64,000 nucleotides of DNA from Paenibacillus sp. OV219 (GTDB lineage Bacteria > Bacillota > Bacilli > Paenibacillales > Paenibacillaceae), in assembly GCF_900110075.1 (NCBI RefSeq), contig NZ_FOCJ01000014.1, forward strand, positions 1 to 64,000, written 5' to 3'. The translations under genes and the position numbers were made by a program. Positions 27,071 through 35,099 of the stretch are shown one piece after another. The notes under the pieces are model-generated. The model was given only the letters and a program-made list of their open reading frames with translations. It searched no databases and was not told the origin of the DNA. Every line of letters starts with the position of its first letter. Within the stretch, counting starts at the first letter, position 1.

Positions 27071-27698
27071 AACGAGCGCCTCCTTCTGGCGCTGTAGCCT
27101 GAATGACGGACCGCACCTGTTCATAGAACTCGTTCAAGCTTGCCTCTTGAATAGCTTCTTTGCCATACCATACCCGGTCGAATAGGATGGCGCCACTCTT
27201 AAACAGCGGGAGCAGCCCATCATTGCCAAGCTTCAATTCCTCGGCATATTCCCAGTTCGTCTTCCCTTTCTCAATCCGAACCCAGCGGCACTCTTGCATA
27301 TAGAACAGCAGCGCCAAGAAGATGAACCGAACGCTTTCTCGCAAGGCTCCTTCTTTCTTCAACTGCTCCGCATTTTGCAAATAATCACGATAGGACCATG
27401 TCAGCTCATCCTCGGATAACTGCAGCCGCTGCCGAATTTGTCCCTGACGGACCATCTGCTTCGCGAACCAATAGAGCGCAGCTATGAGCAAGGCCAGTAT
27501 AATCGCGGCGAGCGCATAGGTCGTTATCGACTCTTGCCCGCGACTCATATGAACGGAAGGAAACAAGTCCATCAGCTTACGAAGCAAGCCTCGTAGCCAT
27601 TCTGATAACGTATTGTTGTTGGACTCATGATGATAGACCGTGTACTCATCTCGCTCCAGTATCGATCGAAGCCGATCTTTATCCTCAGACACGTTCAT
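27057..27698 (-). CDS. DUF4129-domain membrane protein
   Basis: The 213-aa protein has one central membrane helix (about 62-82, TYALAAIILALLIAALYWFA). The C-terminal DUF4129 domain has YRDYLQNAEQLKKEGALRESVRFIFLALLFYMQ and KTNWEYAEEL. DUF4129 proteins resemble the regulatory part of some transglutaminase-like proteins and regularly occur with MoxR and DUF58. It is 4 bp upstream of nothing but the overlapping DUF4350 frame and follows the next gene by 3 bp, so the whole set is one operon. Confidence 0.85.
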   Translation of the reverse strand: MNVSEDKDRLRSILERDEYTVYHHESNNNTLSEWLRGLLRKLMDLFPSVHMSRGQESITTYALAAIILALLIAALYWFAKQMVRQGQIRQRLQLSEDELTWSYRDYLQNAEQLKKEGALRESVRFIFLALLFYMQECRWVRIEKGKTNWEYAEELKLGNDGLLPLFKSGAILFDRVWYGKEAIQEASLNEFYEQVRSVIQATAPEGGARSEAR

Positions 27699-27701
27699 CC
27701 A

Positions 27702-28709
27702 TTATTCATCCTTTAGGTCAGGATCCTGTTTCGGTTCTATATTCGTCATCTGCGAGATCATATGATCGAGGCCATAGCCTTCCTTGCGCACCTTCAAATC
27801 GAAGAAGCTAACCGCATACAGCACGATCGGAAGCGGAATACATACGATTTTTATGAGCACAGACAGAAGTTCTCCAAGCATACTCGGGCCGATTAACGCA
27901 GTGAGCAACAGCTGAACGACGACAGTGACCACCCAAACAATAAGGCTCATGATGAACATGGTACCGAACAAACGCCAGAAGCTCTTTCGTGTTAGCGTCC
28001 AGCTCCGGCCAAGTCCAATCGATTCTTCTTTCAAGGCTGTAACTGGCAAATAGTACATCCAACGAATTGCGAAGTATGACCACAGCAAAATGAGTCCCAG
28101 ATATACCACCACAATCATTACAATTACGCTAATAACTGAAGTGGCAGCCGAACCTCCCTCGGAGAACGATCCGCCGATAAACATCCCGCCTGCCCCGACT
28201 GCAAAGAGAATAACAAGAAGAATGACTGAGACGACCGTCAGACCAAAGCAAATAAGAGCGAATAACAGACTGCTTCCTAGCAGCGCGCCAAAACGTCGGA
28301 ATGCCTGTTTAAGTGCTTCCCTAATCGACAAAGGTGCATGACCATCGAAGATCGACTGGACAAAGAAGACGCTCGCAGCGGCAAATACCGGTCCCAAGCA
28401 AACCAGATACACAATGGCAATCAGGATAAATAGGACGATGCCCACCAAGCTTGTAACAGCACCTGCATCCAACGTATCTTGCTGCAATACAGGATCAACC
28501 GTAGAGCCAGAGAACGTGTCGAAAATGACACTGAAATTCGTAGCGCTTTGCTCCATGGCGGTAGGCATTAATAGATACATCAGCAAATAAATCGGTCCAA
28601 AATAGAGCAGCGTAAGCAAAAATAATTTTCCAAATTGCCGTCTGTATAGTTGAAAACTGTAATCCAGCATTCGTCCAATACCCATCGGCTTATGTAATAC
28701 GTTCGACAT
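27702..28709 (-). CDS. polytopic membrane protein of the MoxR cluster (glycerophosphodiesterase-membrane-domain-like)
   Basis: About 335 aa from MSNVLHKPMGIG, with six or so membrane segments. The opening (GIGRMLDYSFQLYRRQFGKLFLLTLLYFGPIYLL) and the block LGRSWTLTRKSFWRLFGTMFIM resemble the membrane domain seen in glycerophosphoryl diester phosphodiesterase-associated proteins. No catalytic domain is attached. GGAGG lies 9 bp before the chosen ATG, which is three codons inside the longest frame. It is the first gene of the leftward DUF4129-DUF4350-MoxR-DUF58 operon. Confidence 0.78.
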   Translation of the reverse strand: MSNVLHKPMGIGRMLDYSFQLYRRQFGKLFLLTLLYFGPIYLLMYLLMPTAMEQSATNFSVIFDTFSGSTVDPVLQQDTLDAGAVTSLVGIVLFILIAIVYLVCLGPVFAAASVFFVQSIFDGHAPLSIREALKQAFRRFGALLGSSLLFALICFGLTVVSVILLVILFAVGAGGMFIGGSFSEGGSAATSVISVIVMIVVVYLGLILLWSYFAIRWMYYLPVTALKEESIGLGRSWTLTRKSFWRLFGTMFIMSLIVWVVTVVVQLLLTALIGPSMLGELLSVLIKIVCIPLPIVLYAVSFFDLKVRKEGYGLDHMISQMTNIEPKQDPDLKDE

Positions 28710-28795
28710 GAGCAGCATCCTCCGGCTTGTATGATTGAAAACACTTGTCTATTTTAGCACAATAAATGGATTTTTTGCCCAAATATAAAACACAG

Positions 28796-28830
28796 CAAAG
28801 AAGCCCAGGTCTGCGTACCTAGGCTTCTTC
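28796..28830 (-). terminator. terminator of the cNMP-domain/SLC13 gene
   Basis: On the minus strand AAGAAGCCTAGGT pairs with ACCTGGGCTTCTTT around a short loop, ending in TTTG. It lies 14 bp after the stop codon. Confidence 0.82.
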
Positions 28831-28843
28831 CATTGATCCCAAG

Positions 28844-31477
28844 CTATTGAATAAGCCCAAGCCACTTCCAGTACGGGATGCACGCTACCGAAAGCGCAAT
28901 GAGCACAACGATGTACCCTATAGCAACCATCTGCGCCTGCCGATGACTGAACAGCTTCCCGTTCGTGCTGTAGTACGCCGTCAAATAAGTCGGTGATTGA
29001 TAAGCAAAGAAGAACGGATCGGTGGCTAGCAAAATAACGAAAATGAGCACCCACGGATGAATACCGACTTCTTTGGCTAACGGCAGCATGGAGATGACGA
29101 GCAATATAACGGCGGGATCATCCCGCACGACCAGCGTAACAATGGACGAAATGATGATGACCGCAACGAGGAACAGTGCAGGGTTCGCCATAAACGGCTT
29201 CATAAACGAACCTACCCAGGCAGTCGTTACTTCCGTAATGCCGAGCTGGGACGCAACCGCCGCAAAGCTAAAGGCAATGCCGATAAACAGCAAGAACGTC
29301 CAATCAATTCGATTCATCATCGTCTTCGTATCGAGTACGCCGCTAATGACAAGCGCCGCGAAGCCCAGTAACATCACCCATGCGTTGTCCAGATGATGAA
29401 CGGGCTGAAGCACAAGAAGCACGACGCAGCCAAGTGTAACGACGGCCGTCACTTTCTCTTCCTTGGTCAGCTTGCCGAGAATGCGAAGCTGCGCCTCAAG
29501 CACCTCTTCAGATACGGTAGGCTTCGTGCCCTTCTCCGGCTTATATCGCAGCGAAATCCACAGCCACATGCCGACTAGAAAGACGAGCAGCGCAGGGAAC
29601 GCGTACACGAACCAATTGATCCATGTCAGTGGATCGCCATCGCCCACAAGACTATATGCCATCACATTCGTATAAGAGCCAGTCATGAAGAACGGCGCCG
29701 TAAACCCGAAGAAGATCATGCCCGCAAGTCCGAGACCCGCCGCGCCTTTGCTCCGAGGTGCAAACCCCATCGCCTCCGATACTGTCCCGGCAATTGGCAC
29801 GCCGAGTGCGACTTTGGCAGACGATGACGGAATAAGCGGATTAAGCAGCAGACCGCTTGCCATCATTCCCCAGAGCTGGCCTTGATAATGCTTCGGGAAT
29901 GCTTTTAACGCATAGAGTGACACCCGGTACAGGATGCCGGACTTAGAAATTGCGGCGCCGAGCGCGAGAATGCACAGCATGTAGATCCATGTCGGGGAGG
30001 CGTAGCCCGATAAGGCGACCTCCGGCGGGACCAGCTTCGCTAGCACCCAGTACATCGCCATGAATAACGCCACAATGTAATCCGGCACGATGTTGACGAT
30101 CCAGAGCACAACGGCGGCAAGCGCGACGCCGATGAATACCATACCCTCGTGCGATAAGCCTCCGAAAGGCGGCATCCATTGGAAGAAACCGATACTCGCG
30201 AGAGCGAGAGCGATCGCAATCCATCCGGCGAACCGACTACGGCTCCACCATTTGCCTGCCTTCTCCGCCTTGCCTGCCAATCGGAGCAGGTCCAGATTTT
30301 GCTTGGCGAGCAGGAAGCTTCGCTCCTCTTCCTGCTGCTGTTGCTGCGGTGAAGCTGACGCCGCCGCTGCGAGCTGCAAGTACTCCAATGCCTTCTGATG
30401 ATGTTGAAGAAGGTGGCACAGCTCCGCTGCCAGCTCGTACAACTGGGCGGTCTGCGTACCTGTAAAGTACACCGAGCTTTGGCTTAGCGCCTGCTCAAGC
30501 CGAGCAAGCTCGCTCTCCCTCGCCTCTACTTCCAATCCAGTCTTCAGATAATGAATGAATAGCTCGTACTCACGAAAAAGGATGTCGTTCGGGCAGGAGT
30601 CGAGCAGCCTGAACATCTGATAGTCGGCCGTGGTCTGGCTATAGCCGGGTGCTTCCACGCCCAAACCACGCATGAGCTCCAGAGCAGACACCCAGTCTTC
30701 TTGCTCCACGTAGAGCTGCGCCGCGTAGTAGTACCTTTTATCACCATTTAGGTACCGCTCGGCAGTCCGTCTGAGCAGCTCTCTCTTCGCCTTAACCCCG
30801 TAGCTGCTTACGTATACTTCCGATAATGTGCCTCTAATGGAGCTATGAATGGCAAACCAATCCGAATCACTCTCCAATGTCTGGACGTACGCTTGCCACA
30901 ACGGACGATCTGCCAGCGCTTCATTAATAGAGGCAATGCCATATTCCCGCTCCGCCCATTGTTTATGGAATGCAGGAACAACCGATGCTGAGAGCAGACA
31001 CCAGCGGAGTGAGTCCGGGAGCGCGCCAAGCTCCTCGATCAGATGCTTCAGTTTATCTTGTTTGGTTGCTTCCAAATCGCGATTCGTCCGTACAAGCCGC
31101 TGTGACAGCAGCCGGATAAAATAAGTCGCGATGGACGGATAGTCGTCGATCAGTTCCTTAAACGTGTCTACGTTCATCCGCAGCAATACAGCGTCACTAA
31201 CCGCAATCGCCGACGCCGAGCGAGGCTCACCTGTCAGCAAAGCCATTTCGCCTAGGGCGCTCGCTTCCCCGAGTACCGTGAGCGAATGCTTGCGACCGTC
31301 CGAGGCAACGGTAAACAGCTCGATTCGACCGCTGCGAATGAAGTACATGCAGTCTCCGGTGTCGCCGTGCTCGAATACGGTTGCCCCCGCCTCGTAATGC
31401 TCCGTTACAAGCTTCCCTATCAATCTCGCTTGATCGACATGGGATAGCCCATGAAACAACTCTATTTGCTCTAGCAT
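28844..31477 (-). CDS. fusion of cyclic-nucleotide-binding domain, helical linker and SLC13/DASS transporter
   Basis: An 877-aa three-part protein. Residues 1-120 are a cyclic-nucleotide-binding-like domain (GDTGDCMYFIRSGRIELF, LGEASALGEMALLTGEPRSASAIA). The phosphate-binding cassette GEMALLTGEPRSA is well preserved. Residues about 140-400 are soluble and helical, TPR-like, with a poly-Gln patch. From about 415 a polytopic membrane part follows, with the DASS features NPLIPSSSAKVALG and VRDDPAVILLVISMLPL. DASS transporters move dicarboxylates, sulfate or similar anions with sodium. A nucleotide-type sensor on the same chain suggests direct allosteric control, which is an inference. The gene is single and has its own terminator. 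Confidence 0.85.
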   Translation of the reverse strand: MLEQIELFHGLSHVDQARLIGKLVTEHYEAGATVFEHGDTGDCMYFIRSGRIELFTVASDGRKHSLTVLGEASALGEMALLTGEPRSASAIAVSDAVLLRMNVDTFKELIDDYPSIATYFIRLLSQRLVRTNRDLEATKQDKLKHLIEELGALPDSLRWCLLSASVVPAFHKQWAEREYGIASINEALADRPLWQAYVQTLESDSDWFAIHSSIRGTLSEVYVSSYGVKAKRELLRRTAERYLNGDKRYYYAAQLYVEQEDWVSALELMRGLGVEAPGYSQTTADYQMFRLLDSCPNDILFREYELFIHYLKTGLEVEARESELARLEQALSQSSVYFTGTQTAQLYELAAELCHLLQHHQKALEYLQLAAAASASPQQQQQEEERSFLLAKQNLDLLRLAGKAEKAGKWWSRSRFAGWIAIALALASIGFFQWMPPFGGLSHEGMVFIGVALAAVVLWIVNIVPDYIVALFMAMYWVLAKLVPPEVALSGYASPTWIYMLCILALGAAISKSGILYRVSLYALKAFPKHYQGQLWGMMASGLLLNPLIPSSSAKVALGVPIAGTVSEAMGFAPRSKGAAGLGLAGMIFFGFTAPFFMTGSYTNVMAYSLVGDGDPLTWINWFVYAFPALLVFLVGMWLWISLRYKPEKGTKPTVSEEVLEAQLRILGKLTKEEKVTAVVTLGCVVLLVLQPVHHLDNAWVMLLGFAALVISGVLDTKTMMNRIDWTFLLFIGIAFSFAAVASQLGITEVTTAWVGSFMKPFMANPALFLVAVIIISSIVTLVVRDDPAVILLVISMLPLAKEVGIHPWVLIFVILLATDPFFFAYQSPTYLTAYYSTNGKLFSHRQAQMVAIGYIVVLIALSVACIPYWKWLGLIQ

Positions 31478-31586
31478 GATGGATGTAATTCCTTTCCAAA
31501 CGGACTCTGTAGCTTAAGGCTTTAGTCTCACACATTCTAGCAAACCGACCGTTACACTATCATTAATCTGGCGTTTCAGCGCAACG

Positions 31587-31622
31587 AAAAACCCCCGATT
31601 TCACTGTGAAAATCGAGGGTTA
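31587..31622 (-). terminator. terminator of the pseudo-hydrolase/SARP regulator gene
   Basis: On the minus strand ACCCTCGATTT pairs with AAATCGGGGGT around a TCACAGTG loop, followed by TTTTCG. It is 10 bp beyond the stop codon. Confidence 0.88.
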
Positions 31623-31631
31623 AGCTTAGGA

Positions 31632-33104
31632 TTATATAAATCGGTCAACAAATTTCGTATATCTCTCCGATTGCCTGAGATCGTTCTGCTGCCGATAGTA
31701 CTCCACCGTCCAGCGTGCCAGTTCCTCCAGCTTATGTTCCACCTTCTCGATGATGGCAAGCAGCCAGTTGTCGAAAATCCCCGTAGCAAGCGGGTACGCG
31801 GTCTTGTCGAGAATGTCCCGGCTGAGCAGCGCTTTTCGCACCGTGTCCTGTTCGGATGCCGTCGCTTGCAGCTTCTCAAGTAGATCCTGCAAATCGCATT
31901 TGATGTTACCGCGCAAGTAGACGCACTCTCGGTCAGCGATGATGAGAGGGTTATTCCCGTTTGTATGTTTGTCCAGCAGGCTCTTTAGATAGCTGAGCGA
32001 TACGCGAAGCCTGTTCTTTGCTTTGGACAGCTCCGCTTCCGGCCACAAGACGTCGCATAGCTGCTCTCGCGTGACGGTATGATGGAATAGCAGGTAGACG
32101 AGGAGTCGCTTGGCGTAGCGCTGATTCCATTCTCCGGGGACAGCCTGCCGATTGACCATAACGCGAAAATTACCCATGACCTCGACTTCGAGCGTATGTG
32201 TCGAATCGTTCTGCTGGCGAACCTGCTCTACAAAATTTTTAATTTGATTTTGCATATGGGCAGAAAGCTTCTCTACCACAGGAACTTCAGGAGATTCGAC
32301 TGATTTCCGAATATGCTCGTCAATCCACTGCGCCACCATAGCCGGCTGATCCAGCTGAACCGCGTTAGCTGCGTCGGAAACGACGAGAAACCGGTAGTTC
32401 TGAAGCAAGATCGTTCCAAGCGCGAGCACACTCGGCGGGAACAGCCTGTCATACTCCCCACCTAGAAACAGGACGGGAAGTTCAACACCTCTTATCTCTT
32501 GAGCGGCGATGAACGCTGTAATCAACTCTCTTATTTGCACATAGCGGCGGAAAGAAACGTTACGATACGCTTCATATAATAGATTTTCTTTATCCGGTGT
32601 GACTTGATGGCAAGCGGCGCTCAGCAATCGCTCGGCGACCGGCATGATCGAGTTGCTCTGCTGCACGTCCTGCTGTCGATCACCAGATAATAGCGGCATT
32701 ACGGTCACCGGGTAGTACAGCGGTACAGACAATAAACAGAGCGTTAATGCCTTGCCCGGATACTCGCGAACGAATTCCAATCCGATGTAGCCGCCTAGCC
32801 CATGACCAACGAGGTGAAACTGATTAATTTGCAACTGTGTAAGCAGAACGGATAAATCGTCGCAAAGCAGCCGCCACGTAATTGTACCGTCTACCTCGCT
32901 CGCCAGCTGGCTCCCGCCGTGGCCTCTGACGTCATATACGAGAATATTGTAACGAGATTGAAGATACGGGATTATCCAGTTCCAGATGCTCAGGTCCGTA
33001 CCCAAGCTGTGGATCATCACAATCGTTTCTGCAGACTGTTGGCTTCCGCTCACTTGATGATATTCGTAATGCAAATTTTCTGGACCGGTTCGTGTGAACG
33101 GCAT
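31632..33104 (-). CDS. regulator: inactive alpha/beta-hydrolase sensor fused to a SARP-type winged helix
   Basis: A 490-aa protein starting at ATG with GAGGAG 7 bp upstream. Residues about 10-265 are an alpha/beta hydrolase (IVMIHSLGTD, VYDVRGHGGS, LVGHGLGGYIGLEFV). The catalytic triad is broken. The nucleophile elbow reads G-H-G-L-G with Gly at 102 instead of Ser. The general-base His is replaced by Asn 247 in DAANAVQLDQP. The Asp (219, GGEYDRLF) remains. Residues about 303-400 form an OmpR/SARP winged helix (EVMGNFRVMVNRQAVPGEW, REQLCDVLWPEAELSKAKNRLRVSLSYL), and a short helical BTAD-like tail ends the chain. This looks like a ligand sensor that controls DNA binding. It is divergent from a heterodimeric ABC exporter. 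Confidence 0.85.
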   Translation of the reverse strand: MPFTRTGPENLHYEYHQVSGSQQSAETIVMIHSLGTDLSIWNWIIPYLQSRYNILVYDVRGHGGSQLASEVDGTITWRLLCDDLSVLLTQLQINQFHLVGHGLGGYIGLEFVREYPGKALTLCLLSVPLYYPVTVMPLLSGDRQQDVQQSNSIMPVAERLLSAACHQVTPDKENLLYEAYRNVSFRRYVQIRELITAFIAAQEIRGVELPVLFLGGEYDRLFPPSVLALGTILLQNYRFLVVSDAANAVQLDQPAMVAQWIDEHIRKSVESPEVPVVEKLSAHMQNQIKNFVEQVRQQNDSTHTLEVEVMGNFRVMVNRQAVPGEWNQRYAKRLLVYLLFHHTVTREQLCDVLWPEAELSKAKNRLRVSLSYLKSLLDKHTNGNNPLIIADRECVYLRGNIKCDLQDLLEKLQATASEQDTVRKALLSRDILDKTAYPLATGIFDNWLLAIIEKVEHKLEELARWTVEYYRQQNDLRQSERYTKFVDRFI

Positions 33105-33258
33105 TGATTTTCTCCTCTTTATTGCAAAATAAGCTTCAGACAGTTTCGACCTTATCCGACAAAATACCTGCATGGGATATAAAAAGGATAAAAGCACCGC
33201 GACAAAACGCAAGACTTTTGTCATTTTACAACTTTCCCACTTCCTCCCTATACATTTG

Positions 33259-33267
33259 TGCTATAAT
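33259..33267 (+). promoter_or_regulatory. extended -10 promoter of the ABC exporter pair
   Basis: TGCTATAAT is a perfect extended -10 (TATAAT at 33262-33267). The matching -35 position is poor, which is typical of promoters that need an activator. It lies in the 216-bp divergent space shared with the pseudo-hydrolase/SARP regulator. Confidence 0.6.
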
Positions 33268-33320
33268 TTCCATTAGTTTTTCAAAGGGCAATTCAGACTA
33301 AAACAGAAATCGGTGATGAC

Positions 33321-35099
33321 ATGTTTCAGTTCAAATGGCTATGGCACAATCTGAAAGGGGATCGGGTAAGGTACATTATCGCACTATGCTTGTCAGTCGT
33401 AGGCTCGTCGCTTACGATTATTAATCCTTACATCGGTCAACGCATCGTGGACCACTTCATTGCTGGGGACGGCGCGGCGCAGCATCTGAGCACCGAACGC
33501 GGGCTCTTGATCGGCCTTGTGCTCGGCATGGTCGGCTTCTCCTTGTTAAGAACCAGCCTGTCTTATTTCACAACGCTGACGTATGAGCGCGCCTCACAGA
33601 ACATGCTGTTCCGTGTTCGGGTGTACCTGTACAACAAAATCCAAGGTCAGGACATGCGGTACTATGATCGGAACCGCACTGGCGATCTTATGACCAAGAT
33701 GACCGGCGACCTCGAGATGGTGCGTCACTCCTTGGCATGGATTATTAAGACGATCATCGAATCGCTGACGGTGTTTGCAGCAGCGGTCGTCTACTTCTTC
33801 TTCATCGACGCTGAGCTCACGTTGTGGCTGCTCCTGCTGTCGCCTCCAATTTGTATTGTTGCGTTCATCTTCGCACGGCGTGTGCGCCCCATGTATGTCG
33901 AACTGCGGGAAAAGCTCTCCCAGCTGAATACGACAACGCAGGAGAACATCGCCGGTAATCGGGTCGTCAAAGCGTTCGCACGCGAGGACTTCGAAATTGA
34001 GAAGTTCACCGAGAAGAACGTTAATTACTCCAAAGCCAACAAAGCCGCAGCGCTTGTCTGGCTAGACTACTTCCCTTACTTAGAAATATTTTCTCAAGCG
34101 TTCCTCGTCATCCTCATGCTTGCCGGCGGTTTGTTCGTCATGGATGAACGGATCACGTTTGGTGAATTTTCCGCTTTTTCTGCACTGATCTGGGGCCTAT
34201 CTAACCCGATGCGCACCATTGGCATCGTCATCAACGATATTCAGCGCTTCTTCGCCAGCTTGAGTAAAATCATCGACGTCTATTACGCGCATCCCGAAAT
34301 CGTTAATGAGCATAACGCAGCTGTGAAGAAGCGTTACCGCGGCTATATTCAATTCGAGAATGTGAGCTTCAAGTACGACAGTGCAACGGTGCTCGAAAAT
34401 ATCAACTTTAGCATTGATCCGGGCGAGACGATCGCCATCATGGGGGCAACAGGTGCTGGCAAAACAACGCTCATTAACCTCATTCCCCGTTTCTATGATG
34501 TAACGCGAGGACGCGTACTCGTCGACGGCATCGACGTGCGCAAGCTGGCGCTTGACGAGCTGCGCAGCAATATCGGCGTGGCGACACAGGATGTGCTGCT
34601 GTTCTCCGATACGATCGACGGCAATATCGCGTTCGGCGACCCGGATATGCCAGAGGAGGACGTGACGAAGTTCGCCAAGCTTGCTGCAGCACACGACTTC
34701 ATTGGCAAAATGCCTGAGAGCTACAATACGATTGTCGGCGAGCGCGGCGTCGGCCTGTCGGGCGGACAGAAGCAGCGTATCGCATTGGCACGGGCACTAG
34801 CTGTTCAGCCGCCGATTCTGATCCTCGACGATACGACGTCCGCCGTCGATTTGGAGACCGAGGAGCATATTCAGAAAAGCTTGCGGGAGCTCGATTTCCC
34901 ATGCACGAAGATCATCATTGCGCAGCGTGTATCCACAACAGCGCAGGCTGACCGTATCCTGATTCTCGAAGGCGGCCGCATCATTGAGGAAGGTACGCAC
35001 GCGGAGCTTCTGGAGAAACGCGGTTATTACTACGATGTATTCATGCTGCAGAACGAGGGCATTGGAAGGGAGGCAATGGTGAAGTATGGCAAGAAATAA
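33321..35099 (+). CDS. ABC exporter half-transporter, degenerate-site subunit (BmrC/LmrC-like)
   Basis: The 592-aa protein is a type IV exporter half: six membrane helices in residues 1-310 and a nucleotide-binding domain in 340-580. Walker A is GATGAGKTTL, the signature is LSGGQKQRIALARAL, and the switch is AQRVST with Gln in place of the usual His. Walker B reads ILILDD, so the catalytic Glu is Asp. That marks it as the subunit contributing the degenerate ATP site in heterodimers such as BmrCD, LmrCD and TM287/288. It likely exports drugs, lipids or peptides together with the next gene, which it overlaps by 14 bp. Confidence 0.92.
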   Translation: MFQFKWLWHNLKGDRVRYIIALCLSVVGSSLTIINPYIGQRIVDHFIAGDGAAQHLSTERGLLIGLVLGMVGFSLLRTSLSYFTTLTYERASQNMLFRVRVYLYNKIQGQDMRYYDRNRTGDLMTKMTGDLEMVRHSLAWIIKTIIESLTVFAAAVVYFFFIDAELTLWLLLLSPPICIVAFIFARRVRPMYVELREKLSQLNTTTQENIAGNRVVKAFAREDFEIEKFTEKNVNYSKANKAAALVWLDYFPYLEIFSQAFLVILMLAGGLFVMDERITFGEFSAFSALIWGLSNPMRTIGIVINDIQRFFASLSKIIDVYYAHPEIVNEHNAAVKKRYRGYIQFENVSFKYDSATVLENINFSIDPGETIAIMGATGAGKTTLINLIPRFYDVTRGRVLVDGIDVRKLALDELRSNIGVATQDVLLFSDTIDGNIAFGDPDMPEEDVTKFAKLAAAHDFIGKMPESYNTIVGERGVGLSGGQKQRIALARALAVQPPILILDDTTSAVDLETEEHIQKSLRELDFPCTKIIIAQRVSTTAQADRILILEGGRIIEEGTHAELLEKRGYYYDVFMLQNEGIGREAMVKYGKK

